Shown here: positions 27,074 to 35,277 of the stretch, in pieces | Numbering within the stretch: position 1 is the stretch's first letter | How the letters are laid out: each line of letters starts with the position of its first letter | Source: Parvibaculum sp035325945 | GTDB lineage: Bacteria; Pseudomonadota; Alphaproteobacteria; Parvibaculales; Parvibaculaceae | DNA length: 64,000 bases | Assembly: GCF_035325945.1 (NCBI RefSeq) | Contig: NZ_DAOKYX010000001.1 | Span: 186,001 to 250,000 of the forward strand | Direction: 5' to 3' | Notes under the pieces: model-generated | Database searches by the model: none | Told to the model about the DNA's origin: nothing | The model's input: only the letters and a program-made list of their open reading frames with translations | Made by a program: the position numbers and the translations under genes

Positions 27074-27856
27074 ATGGCTTACAAACCTTTCGATCTGACC
27101 GGCAAGGTCGCACTCGTCACCGGCGGCAATGGCGGCATCGGGCTCGGCATGGCCGACGCTCTGGCGCAGGCCGGCGCCAACGTCGCCATCTGGGGCACGA
27201 ATGAAGAGAAGAACGCCAGGGCCGCGACGCAGCTCAAGGCGCATGGCGTCAAGGTCTATACGCGCAAGGTGAACGTCGCCAACGAGCAGGAAGTCATCGA
27301 CGGTATCGGCGCGACGGTGCAGGAACTGGGACGTCTCGACAGCGTGTTCGCCAACGCGGGCGTCGGCTATGGCGCGCCCTCCTTCCTCGACATGTCGACG
27401 GAGATCTATCGCAAGACGCTCGCCGTCAATCTCGACGGCGTGTTCTGGACGCTGCGCGAAGCCTCGCGCCACATGGTCGACCGCGCGAAGTCGGGCGACG
27501 CGGGCGGATCGCTCGTCGGCGTTGCGAGCCTCGCCGCCATCGAAGGCGCGGCGCGCAATCAGGCCTATGCGGCGACGAAGGGCGGCGTCATCTCGATGAT
27601 CAAGTCCTGCGCCGTCGAATTCGCGCGCTTCGGCATCCGCGCCAACGCCATTCTTCCGGGCTGGATCGCGACGGACATGACGGCGGGCGCGCAGGCCAAC
27701 AAGGCTTTCGCCGAAAAGGTCATCCCGCGCGTGCCCGCGCGGCGCTGGGGCGAGCCGGAGGATTTCGGCGGCGTCGCCGTCTATCTGACGTCGAACGCGT
27801 CCTCCTATCATTCGGGCGACACCTTCATCATCGACGGCGGCTACTCGATCTTCTGA
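27074..27856 (+). CDS. Short-chain dehydrogenase/reductase (FabG-like)
   Basis: A 260-residue classical SDR with TGGNGGIG, NAGVG, and a catalytic Ser-Tyr-Lys set (VASLAA, then YAATKGG), closing with the IDGGYSIF C-terminus typical of FabG-like enzymes. An isoleucine/tryptophan run (VAIWGTN) after strand 2 leaves the NAD versus NADP preference open. Start is the ATG at 27074 following GGGGAACC. It is monocistronic by spacing, with a small GC hairpin 37 bases after its stop. The substrate is unknown. Confidence 0.87.
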   Translation: MAYKPFDLTGKVALVTGGNGGIGLGMADALAQAGANVAIWGTNEEKNARAATQLKAHGVKVYTRKVNVANEQEVIDGIGATVQELGRLDSVFANAGVGYGAPSFLDMSTEIYRKTLAVNLDGVFWTLREASRHMVDRAKSGDAGGSLVGVASLAAIEGAARNQAYAATKGGVISMIKSCAVEFARFGIRANAILPGWIATDMTAGAQANKAFAEKVIPRVPARRWGEPEDFGGVAVYLTSNASSYHSGDTFIIDGGYSIF

Positions 27857-27893
27857 GCCGCCCGCGGCGCAACTCCTGCAGGTGTTCCATCGC

Positions 27894-27911
27894 GCCCCGG
27901 CTTTGCGGGGC
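27894..27911. terminator. Weak GC hairpin after the SDR gene
   Basis: GCCCCG at 27894-27899 pairs with CGGGGC at 27906-27911 around a six-base loop, 37 bases after the SDR stop. There is no U tract, so termination is only possible, not shown. Confidence 0.35.
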
Positions 27912-27934
27912 CGGTGGAGCCCTGGCGGAGTGGA

Positions 27935-28342
27935 ATGGCACGCTCCTTGTGCAGTTTCGGGACGAGATGCGCGCTTGCAGGCGGTTTGCTGGCGGCGTTC
28001 CTGATGCTCGTCCCTGGTCCGGCTCGGGCCGACCCGATGGCCGAAGGGCTCGAGCGCCTGTCCGAAATTCTCGGCGCGGCGCATCATCTCCGCGCCATTT
28101 GCGGCGCCAATGAGGGCGCGCTCTGGCGGAACAAGATGATCGACCTCCTCGATGCCGCCAATCAGGACGCCTTGCAGCGCCAGGTTCTGATCTCGCATTT
28201 CAACAGCGCCTATCACGAGGCGCAGGAGAAATTTCCGCGCTGCACCGAGGCTGCCGCTACGGAAACCAGAACCATTTTCGACGAAGGACGCGCACTCGCC
28301 GCCCGGCTTTCAGGGCTCGACAGGAGCGCACGCGCCTTTTGA
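27935..28342 (+). CDS. TIGR02301-family secreted protein of unknown function
   Basis: The 135-residue protein starts with a signal peptide (hydrophobic core about residues 12-30, cleavage near ARA-DP). The mature part matches the alphaproteobacterial TIGR02301 pattern: EILGAAHHLRAICG, then WRNKMIDLLDAANQD and FNSAYHEAQEKFPRCT, with two conserved cysteines that could form a disulfide. The ATG at 27935 has GGAG five bases upstream and is preferred over a GTG at 27914. The function is not known; the location is periplasmic by inference. Confidence 0.82.
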   Translation: MARSLCSFGTRCALAGGLLAAFLMLVPGPARADPMAEGLERLSEILGAAHHLRAICGANEGALWRNKMIDLLDAANQDALQRQVLISHFNSAYHEAQEKFPRCTEAAATETRTIFDEGRALAARLSGLDRSARAF

Positions 28343-28549
28343 ACTGGCCATTTTTTCCGTAAGAAGGCCGACACGGCCCCTCGCGTTTTTCGCGTTAACC
28401 TCCCCTTCACGAGAAACGGGACTTTTCCTGCGCTTGTGCTACAAAGGCGATTGCAGGTGTACGAAACCGGTGCTTTTCGAGCGGCCGCAGGGCCGGTCAT
28501 TCGCGCCTTACGGACGGTGCTCCTCAAGAGGCGCGACACAGAGGGCGTG

Positions 28550-28846
28550 ATGGCCGAAGACTCATCCAGCGATACCATGTTCAATTCCTTCGACGAGGAA
28601 GGGCTCGATCCGTCGGCGCCTGACGAGGCCGAGCAGCGCCGCATGGCGCTTCAGAACATTCTCGATGCGTGGGACGAAGCGCTGGCCGAAGGCGTGTCTG
28701 CCGACATCCTCGCGACCACGGCGATCTTCGCCGCACTCTCGGACATGGTGGAAGCCTATGGCGAAGAGGCCGTCGCGGAAATGGCGACCGGCCTTGCTGA
28801 CCGGGTCCGGCAGGGGGAATTCACTCTCAATCGGGTGATGAACTAA
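28550..28846 (+). CDS. Small acidic conserved hypothetical protein
   Basis: A 98-residue acidic protein. Translation from the ATG at 28550 has GAGGG seven bases upstream; a longer reading from 28436 has no ribosome site and looks non-coding. The residues after position 30 form amphipathic helices (MALQNILDAWDEALAEG, then FAALSDMVEAYGEEAVAEMA). There is no cysteine and no catalytic motif. I do not recognise the family. Codon use is like the neighbours, supporting a real gene. Confidence 0.65.
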   Translation: MAEDSSSDTMFNSFDEEGLDPSAPDEAEQRRMALQNILDAWDEALAEGVSADILATTAIFAALSDMVEAYGEEAVAEMATGLADRVRQGEFTLNRVMN

Positions 28847-28934
28847 CTTCGCCCCTCGCGCGGCCGCTGCCGGCCGCGCTCCCGCTCTTTACATTGTCGC
28901 GTTTCCGAGCCGCGTTTGCGGTCCCGGAACGCTT

Positions 28935-30488
28935 TCAGATCATCACCTCGATGAGTCGCGGTCCCTTCGCCTTCACGGCCGAAGCGAAGGCGTCCGCGAA
29001 ATCCTCGACCGTCTCTACACGGACGGCCTCGACGCCCATGCCATGGGCGAGGCTCGTCCAGTTCAGCTCCGGATTGTGCAGATCGAGCATGGAGAGCGCC
29101 TTGGGTCCCGGGTTTCCGGCACCCACACGGGCAAGCTCGATGTTCAGGATCGCATAGGAGCGATTGGCGTAGATCACGTTCACCACATCGAGTTTCTCGC
29201 GCGCCTGCGTCCAGAGCGCCTGAAGCGTGTACATCGCGCCGCCATCGCCATGCAGGCAGACGACCTTGCGATCCGGACAGGCGATGGCCGCGCCGGTCGC
29301 GAGCGGCAGGCCCTGCCCGATCGAACCGCCGGTCAGGGAGAGGTGGTCATGGGGGTTGGCCGTCGCGGTCGCGATCTGCGCGCCGAGGCCGGAAGTCGCC
29401 GCCTCATCTGAAATGATCGCGTGCTCGGGCAGATAATGCGCGATGATCTGGCCGGCGGAGAACTGATCGAGCCTGCCGGTCGGAAGCGCGGGCTTGTTGA
29501 GCGGGGCGACCAGAGCCGGCTCCTTCGGCGCGCCGAGCACGTCGGCCAGCGCTTCCAGCGCCGCGACGCCATCTTCATGCGCATGGGCGAGATAGCGAAT
29601 CTCGCAGCTTTCGGGCGTGCACCAGCTCGGCTTGCCAGGATAGGCGAAGAAGGAAACGGGCGGCTTCGCGCCGACGAGGATGAGCTTCTCCACATCCTTG
29701 AACGTATCGACGATCTGCTCGGCGAAATAGGGAATGCGCTCGACGGCGACGATACCCGCTCCACGCTCGAGCCGGGGCGCGAAGGTGTCGCACATGATGC
29801 GCGCGCCGGTCTTGGCCGCGATGCGCCCGGCAGCGGCAAGCCCGCGCTTCTTCAGCGCCTCGCCGCGAACGAGAATGACCGACTTGCCGCTGCTCTTCAG
29901 CGCCTCTGCGGCACCGTCAATGGCCTGCGAGGAGACGGACGCCGGCCCCTGAACGGGAAGCGCGGGCGCAGGCCCGTCGGCATCGAGCCAGGCGGTATCG
30001 GCGGGAAGGATCAGCGTCGCGATCTGGCCGGGCGCGGCGCGCGCGGCCTGCACGGCGCGGGCGCCGTCCGCCGCGACCGTTTTCGGGCTCGGGCTCGAAT
30101 GGATCCACCCCGAGACGGGGCGCGCGAAGCCCTGAATGTCGGAAGCGAGCGGCGCATCATATTGCGCGTGGTAGGTCGCGTGATCGCCGACGATATTGAC
30201 GATGGGCGTGGCGGCGCGGCGCGCATTGTGGAGATTGGCAAGTCCGTTCGAGAGGCCGGGCCCGAGATGGAGCAGCGTCGCCGCCGGCTTCTCCGCCATG
30301 CGGCCATAGCCATCCGCCATGCCGGTGACCGCGCCCTCGAAGAGGCCGAGCACCGCGCGCATGCCATCGACCTTGTCGAGGGCGGCGACGAAATGCATTT
30401 CGGAAGTGCCTGGATTGGTGAAGCAGACCTCCACACCCGAGGCGACCAGTGTCCGCACCAGGCTTTCAGCGCCGTTCATCTTCTCCAT
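28935..30488 (-). CDS. ThDP-dependent acetolactate synthase-like/benzoylformate decarboxylase-like enzyme
   Basis: The 517-residue protein has all three thiamine-diphosphate enzyme domains: the pyrimidine-binding domain with the catalytic glutamate Glu51 (GLFEGAVTGMADGYGRM), a central domain, and the PP domain whose ThDP/Mg motif begins GDGGAMYTLQALWT and ends at VIYAN. It is shorter than biosynthetic IlvB (about 570) and has no IlvN regulatory partner nearby, so a catabolic 2-oxoacid decarboxylase or ligase of the MdlC/IlvB-like group is likelier. The ATG at 30488 follows GGGGAG. LysE and feruloyl-CoA synthase genes lie directly upstream on the same strand. Confidence 0.85.
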   Translation of the reverse strand: MEKMNGAESLVRTLVASGVEVCFTNPGTSEMHFVAALDKVDGMRAVLGLFEGAVTGMADGYGRMAEKPAATLLHLGPGLSNGLANLHNARRAATPIVNIVGDHATYHAQYDAPLASDIQGFARPVSGWIHSSPSPKTVAADGARAVQAARAAPGQIATLILPADTAWLDADGPAPALPVQGPASVSSQAIDGAAEALKSSGKSVILVRGEALKKRGLAAAGRIAAKTGARIMCDTFAPRLERGAGIVAVERIPYFAEQIVDTFKDVEKLILVGAKPPVSFFAYPGKPSWCTPESCEIRYLAHAHEDGVAALEALADVLGAPKEPALVAPLNKPALPTGRLDQFSAGQIIAHYLPEHAIISDEAATSGLGAQIATATANPHDHLSLTGGSIGQGLPLATGAAIACPDRKVVCLHGDGGAMYTLQALWTQAREKLDVVNVIYANRSYAILNIELARVGAGNPGPKALSMLDLHNPELNWTSLAHGMGVEAVRVETVEDFADAFASAVKAKGPRLIEVMI

Positions 30489-30526
30489 GATCTCCCCGGA
30501 ATTTTTATATTTAAAGAGGCGGCAGA

Positions 30527-31168
30527 TTAGCCGAGGTAACGATAGAGCACACGGCCGAGAACGACCAGACCGAAGAGCACGATAAGGCCGCCCGAGACGC
30601 GATTGACGATGACGAGAATGCGATCGCTCATGCGCTGGCGGAACATGCTGACGAAGCCGGAAAGCGCCGCCCACCAGAGCGCCGAGCCGATGAAGACGGA
30701 AATCACCAGCGTCACCGCTCGGCCGTAACCGGCATCCTGAGCGGTCAATCCCGCCACTCCGCCGAAAATGGCGATGAAGCCGAGCATGGTCGCCGGATTC
30801 GTGATGGTGAGCACGAAGGTCGTCACGAAGACGCGGGCAAGCGCGCCGGACAGATTTTCCTGCGGCCCGTTCTCAAGATGCGGATGCGCGACAAAAGTAC
30901 GCGCGCCGAGCGCGAGCAGAAAAATTCCGCCGATGAGCTGCATCACCAATTCGTAGCGAATGACGAAATCGATCGCGGCGGTCAGTCCGAAGGCGGAGAT
31001 CGTCGCGAAGATGCCGTCACCCGTCGCGGCCCCCATGCCGGACAGAAAGCCCGTGAGCGTTCCGAAGCGTAGCGTCCGCCGGATGACGATGAGATTGACC
31101 GGCCCAATCGGCGCGGCGACCGCCACGCCGATCGCCGCCCCGCTCGCCACAAGCCCCAGATCCAGCAT
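30527..31168 (-). CDS. LysE-family exporter
   Basis: This 213-residue integral membrane protein has about six hydrophobic helices and the LysE/RhtB signature APIGPVNLIVIRRTLRFG near the N-terminus, together with the ITNPATMLGF loop in the middle. Relatives export amino acids or similar small molecules by proton antiport across the inner membrane. It lies 38 bases before the ThDP enzyme and 20 bases after the feruloyl-CoA synthase, so it may remove a product of that cluster, which is inference. Confidence 0.9.
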   Translation of the reverse strand: MLDLGLVASGAAIGVAVAAPIGPVNLIVIRRTLRFGTLTGFLSGMGAATGDGIFATISAFGLTAAIDFVIRYELVMQLIGGIFLLALGARTFVAHPHLENGPQENLSGALARVFVTTFVLTITNPATMLGFIAIFGGVAGLTAQDAGYGRAVTLVISVFIGSALWWAALSGFVSMFRQRMSDRILVIVNRVSGGLIVLFGLVVLGRVLYRYLG

Positions 31169-31188
31169 TCGTCAATCCGTCTTCCCGG

Positions 31189-33045
31189 TCACGCGACCAC
31201 GACATCATTGCCGGGCGGGTCTGTATAGAGCTTTTCCACAAGCCCGGCGCGGCGGCCGAGAGCCACAGACTGGTTGATGTATCCCTTGTCGGTCAATTCG
31301 CCTGCATCGATGCTCGGCGGCTCGACCATGAGAAGCGCGCGCTCGACGCGCGTGCTCGAGCCGGGATTGGTCTTGTTGTGGCCGCGCAGGCCCTCCGCGA
31401 GCCGCTCCAGCACGGCCGGATGGCGCACGAGATCTTCGATGGCGAGATCCTGATCGCCCGCGACATTGCGGCATGCGGGAATGTTGGGGAAGCCGAGCAC
31501 GCCGATATAGGCGCGGTCGAGGCCCGCCACCAGCGCGTCCTGAAGCAGACCGCCCGTCGCCGCCAGCACATCAACGCGCAGCTTGCCGGCGCTGACCCAT
31601 GTTCCGGTCGAGAGCTTGAAATCCTCCGCCACGCGGCCGTCGAAGACGAGACCTTCCAGCGGATTTTCGGGATCGACGAAGCGCGCGCCGTCGCCGAGCC
31701 GATAGAAGCCTTCCTCGTCATAGGCTTCGCGGGTCTTCTCCGGATTCTTGTAATAGCCCGGCGTGATGCAGGCGCCGCGCACGCGCACTTCCATCTTGCG
31801 TCCAACCGGCGCGAGCTTCAGCTCGATCCCCGGCAGCGGCAGGCCGATGAGCCCCATGCGTTCCGTCGCCCAGTGGACGTTCATGATGGTCGGCGCCGTT
31901 TCCGTCGCGCCGTAACCGGACGAAAAGATGATGCGCTCGCCGGCCGTGCGGATGGCAATTTCCTGAATGCGCTCGTAGAGGTTCTGGCTCAGCGCCGCGC
32001 CGCCATAGGCGAGCGTTTTCAGCCGCGAGAAGAAGTTGTGGGCGAGCGCCTCGTCCTTCTCCAGTTCCTCGACGAGAAGCGTATAGGCGGCGGGCACGTT
32101 CGAATAATTGGTCGGCGCGATCTCCCGCAGGTTCTGCACCGTCTCGGCAAAGCCGCCCGGCACCGGCCGGCCGCCATCGATATAGAGCGTGCCGCCCGCG
32201 ACGAGCAGATTGTTCAGGATCGCGTTGCCGCCGAAGCAGTGGTTCCACGGCAGCCAGTTGAGAAAGACGGGAGGCTCGTCGCCCTCCTCGACCACCGTCA
32301 CGCTTTTCGGCATGACCGAGTTCACGCACATCATGCCGCTCGTCATGATGACGGCCTTGGGCATGCCGGTGGAGCCGGAGGTGAAGAGATATTTGGCGAC
32401 CTGATCGTGGCCGAGCCTTGCGTAGCTTTCTTCCACCGCCGTGGTGCCCGGCGCCGTGGCGACGAGATCGGCATAGGGCGTGCCTTGCGACCCGTCGACG
32501 GTGACAAGCTCGACGCCATCGAGAGGAAGCGCCTTCAGAGCGCGCGCGAAGGGAGCAGCCTCCTGCATGAAGATCATCTTCGGCTCGATGAGGTCGAAGA
32601 CATATTTCAGCTTCTCGAAATCGGAGCTGATCGTGCTGTAGGAGGGCGAGACGGGCGCCACGGGCACGCCCGCGAGAATGGCGCCATAGGTCATGAGCGC
32701 ATGCTCGATCGAATTGCCCGAGAGGATCATCAGGGGCGTAGACTGATCGAAGCCGCGATCGAGGAGAGCCTGGGCGATGGCGTTCGTCTTGCGCTCGGCA
32801 TCGGCATAGGTGAGCAGGTCCCATTCGCCGAAGCCTTGCGCGGTGGGCTTGCGCTTGCCGAGCCAGACGCGATCCGGCGCCTCGGCCGCCCATTTGCGGA
32901 TGGGGGCGATCAGATTGACCGGCACCTCATGCAGCGGGTGCGGATTGCGCAGCAGGATCGAGCCATCGGCGCGATGCTCGACCTCCACGCGGGGCTCGAC
33001 ATAGTTCGCCTTGCGGAAGGGCGGCTTCGTCATCTGTACGTTCAT
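31189..33045 (-). CDS. fcs: Feruloyl-CoA synthase-type AMP-forming ligase
   Basis: The 618-residue protein is an ANL-family acyl-CoA synthetase with the P-loop YLFTSGSTGMPKAV near residue 220, GYGATETAP, and GYYKNPEKTREAYDEEGFYRLGD, and an extended C-terminus as in feruloyl-CoA synthases, which activate ferulate, caffeate and p-coumarate with ATP and CoA. Start is the ATG at 33045 after GGGGGGAG. The usual partners (enoyl-CoA hydratase/aldolase and vanillin dehydrogenase) are not adjacent, so the natural acid may differ. A quinone-oxidoreductase-like gene ends 22 bases upstream. Confidence 0.85.
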   Translation of the reverse strand: MNVQMTKPPFRKANYVEPRVEVEHRADGSILLRNPHPLHEVPVNLIAPIRKWAAEAPDRVWLGKRKPTAQGFGEWDLLTYADAERKTNAIAQALLDRGFDQSTPLMILSGNSIEHALMTYGAILAGVPVAPVSPSYSTISSDFEKLKYVFDLIEPKMIFMQEAAPFARALKALPLDGVELVTVDGSQGTPYADLVATAPGTTAVEESYARLGHDQVAKYLFTSGSTGMPKAVIMTSGMMCVNSVMPKSVTVVEEGDEPPVFLNWLPWNHCFGGNAILNNLLVAGGTLYIDGGRPVPGGFAETVQNLREIAPTNYSNVPAAYTLLVEELEKDEALAHNFFSRLKTLAYGGAALSQNLYERIQEIAIRTAGERIIFSSGYGATETAPTIMNVHWATERMGLIGLPLPGIELKLAPVGRKMEVRVRGACITPGYYKNPEKTREAYDEEGFYRLGDGARFVDPENPLEGLVFDGRVAEDFKLSTGTWVSAGKLRVDVLAATGGLLQDALVAGLDRAYIGVLGFPNIPACRNVAGDQDLAIEDLVRHPAVLERLAEGLRGHNKTNPGSSTRVERALLMVEPPSIDAGELTDKGYINQSVALGRRAGLVEKLYTDPPGNDVVVA

Positions 33046-33067
33046 TTCTTCTCCCCCCGGATGCGGC

Positions 33068-34060
33068 TCACGCCTTCACATCGACGACGACCCGCCCGCG
33101 CACCCGCCCCGCAATGATCTCTTCGCCGAGCGCCGGCACGTCCCCGAGCGTGGCGCGGCTCGTCATCCTGTCGAGCGCCGCGAGATCGAGATCCTTCGCC
33201 AGACGCGACCAGGCTTCCACCCGCTTCGCCCTCGGCGCCATGACGCTGTCGATGCCCGCAAGCGTCACGCCGCGAAGGATGAACGGCGCGACCGAGCCCG
33301 GCAGGTCCATGCCCTGCGCGAGCCCGCAGGCGGCGACCGTGCCGCCATAGCGCGTCATCGAGAGCACATTGGCGAGCGTGTGGCTGCCGACCGCATCGAC
33401 GGCGCCTGCCCAGCGCTCCTTGCCGAGCGGTCGCGCGGGCCCAGAAAGCTCGTTTCGGTCGATGATGTCGGCGGCGCCCAGACCCTTAAGATAGTCGGCT
33501 TCCGATGCGCGGCCCGTCGATGCTATGACGCGGTAGCCGAGCTTCGCCAGAAGCGCGATCGCAACCGAGCCCACGCCGCCCGCAGCGCCTGTGACGAGCA
33601 CATCGCCCTTGTCCGGCGTCACGCCGTGGAATTCGAGCGCCATGACGCAGAGCATGGCGGTGTAGCCCGCCGTGCCGATCGCCATGGCATGAGCGGAGGA
33701 AATCGGATCCGGCAGCTTCACCAGCCAGTCGCCCTTGACCCGCGCCTTCTCGGCATAGCCGCCATGATGCGTCTCGCCCACGCCCCAGCCATTGAGCACC
33801 ACCCGGTCGCCGGGCTTGAAACCTTCATGCGTCGATGTCTCGACCCGGCCCGCAAAGTCGATACCCGGAATGAGCGGCCAGGTGCGGATGACGGGCGCCT
33901 TGCCGGTAAGGGCGAGCCCGTCCTTGTAATTGACCGTCGAATATTCGACCGCCACCGTCACATCGCCTTCCATGAGGTCGTCGAGGCCGATCTGCACGAG
34001 TTCCGCCTTCTGGCCGGAATCGGTTTTCGAGACGCGAATGGCGCGAAATGGCTCGGTCAT
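33068..34060 (-). CDS. MDR-family oxidoreductase, acryloyl-CoA reductase AcuI/YhdH type
   Basis: The 330-residue protein is a zinc-free medium-chain reductase with the YhdH/AcuI pattern: VEYSTVNYKDGLALTGK near residue 40, GIDFAGRV, and the NADPH motif VTGAAGGVGSVAIALL around residue 150. AcuI reduces acryloyl-CoA to propionyl-CoA; other members reduce quinones or enones. It is the first gene of the minus-strand run ending with the ThDP enzyme at 28935. It is divergent from the VOC gene with 189 bases between, where a shared promoter region is expected. Confidence 0.9.
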   Translation of the reverse strand: MTEPFRAIRVSKTDSGQKAELVQIGLDDLMEGDVTVAVEYSTVNYKDGLALTGKAPVIRTWPLIPGIDFAGRVETSTHEGFKPGDRVVLNGWGVGETHHGGYAEKARVKGDWLVKLPDPISSAHAMAIGTAGYTAMLCVMALEFHGVTPDKGDVLVTGAAGGVGSVAIALLAKLGYRVIASTGRASEADYLKGLGAADIIDRNELSGPARPLGKERWAGAVDAVGSHTLANVLSMTRYGGTVAACGLAQGMDLPGSVAPFILRGVTLAGIDSVMAPRAKRVEAWSRLAKDLDLAALDRMTSRATLGDVPALGEEIIAGRVRGRVVVDVKA

Positions 34061-34249
34061 GGGTTTCCCTGTCGTTTCCTGGAAATAGAACGGGGCTTCT
34101 TGCGATCCCCTCGGCGCACAAACGAACCCAAATCCGGGCGCCGGTCAAGGCCGGGGCTGCCCGCCGGGGCCGGGCGGGCTAGACTTCCCGTCCTGTTCAT
34201 TTCATCCGCGCCGCTGCCCATATGGGCATGAGACAGGAGGAAAATGCCC

Positions 34250-34666
34250 ATGAAACCCGCTCTCACCCATATCGCTCTCCATGTCCGCGATCTCGACGCG
34301 TCCAAGGCGTTCTATGCGGAGTTTTGCGGCATGAAGACGGTGCATGAGCGCGGGGACAAGGGCGAGCGCGTGGCCTGGATCGCGGAAGACGGCAAGGAGC
34401 ACGCCTTCGTCATCGTCATGATCGAGGGCGGCAACCGCCCGGCCCAGCGAGGCGACGACTTCACGCATCTCGGTTTCGCGCTCGCGAGCCGCGAGGCTGT
34501 GGACGAGATCGCGCGGCGCGGCGCGGACCATCTCGTCTGGCCGCCCAAGACGCTGCCCTATCCCGTCGGGCATTTCTGCGGCCTTGCCGACCCGGACGGA
34601 AATGTCGTCGAGTTCAGCTATGGCCAGCCGCTCGGACCCGATGCCGACGAGCAGCGCTCTCCCTGA
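34250..34666 (+). CDS. VOC-family (glyoxalase I fold) protein, single module
   Basis: A 138-residue single-module VOC protein with LTHIALHVRDLDASKAFYAEF at the start, a second His in FTHLGFAL, and the closing metal glutamate in DPDGNVVEFSYG. It resembles glyoxalase I and lactoylglutathione lyase-like proteins. A perfect AGGAGG at 34235-34240 lies nine bases before the ATG at 34250 and only three before the ATG at 34244, so 34250 is the better start. The substrate is unknown. Confidence 0.85.
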   Translation: MKPALTHIALHVRDLDASKAFYAEFCGMKTVHERGDKGERVAWIAEDGKEHAFVIVMIEGGNRPAQRGDDFTHLGFALASREAVDEIARRGADHLVWPPKTLPYPVGHFCGLADPDGNVVEFSYGQPLGPDADEQRSP

Positions 34667-34820
34667 GCGAGTGCCAGAATTTCGGCCACATATCGGGAAA
34701 AAATGCGCTCGCGCGGCGTGGATCATCGACGACGACGCTTGCTCTTCACTAGACTCGTTCATCGGCATAGGCCCATCGAGACGGCGAGCACTGCGCTCGC
34801 CCAGAGACAGAGGTGCCGAA

Positions 34821-35093
34821 GTGACGACAGCGACCGAATTCCAGAAGATGCTCGACGGCTACCGGCTGGTGACCGCCGAAATCCTCTATCGCATGCCGGA
34901 TCATCCCGATCTCATCCAGACCTATATCTGGCAGGAATACGATCTAGAACCGCGCTACCCCGTGCTGACGGACTTTCTCCGGTTCTGGGAGAAAAATCTG
35001 GAGGGGCCGCTCTATTCGGTGCGGATCGCCACGCGCCGCGTCATCAGCCCTTCAGAATTTCCGTATGCGAATTATATGGTGACGCTGCACTAG
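34821..35093 (+). CDS. usg: Usg family protein
   Basis: The 90-residue protein matches the alphaproteobacterial Usg family: LDGYRLVTAEILYRMPDHP near the start, then TYIWQEYDLEPRYP and FWEKNLEGPLYSVRIA. Usg was named from a gene upstream of trpF and its function is unknown. No trp gene is in this window. The start is a GTG at 34821 with AGAGGT about seven bases upstream; the longer frame from 34584 runs through the VOC gene and is rejected. Confidence 0.85.
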   Translation: MTTATEFQKMLDGYRLVTAEILYRMPDHPDLIQTYIWQEYDLEPRYPVLTDFLRFWEKNLEGPLYSVRIATRRVISPSEFPYANYMVTLH

Positions 35094-35125
35094 GCAGAGC
35101 ACGCCCCTTCGCACGCCACTGACAA

Positions 35126-35252
35126 TGGATGCCGGAATCCGGAGCGGCAGATTCCGGGCGGGCGGCCCCGGATCCCGCGACAAGCCCGGGATGACGAGTG
35201 AGGGCGACAGCCGTCGCATAGCCCCGCTTCATGCGGGGCATCCACGACGTCG
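35126..35252. repeat. Dispersed alphaproteobacterial intergenic repeat, two partial units
   Basis: The stretch between usg and the dihydroorotase gene contains GC-rich imperfect hairpins, notably CCCGCGACAAGCCCGGGATG near 35173 and CCGCTTCATGCGGGGCA at 35224-35240. The second matches, as a reverse complement, the element at 57691-57782, and both are followed by CCACG. The arrangement is like the abundant short palindromic repeats of alphaproteobacterial genomes. It leaves no separate gene in this 184-bp gap. Confidence 0.65.
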
Positions 35253-35277
35253 CGGTCGCGCTTCGAAGAACGGAGGG

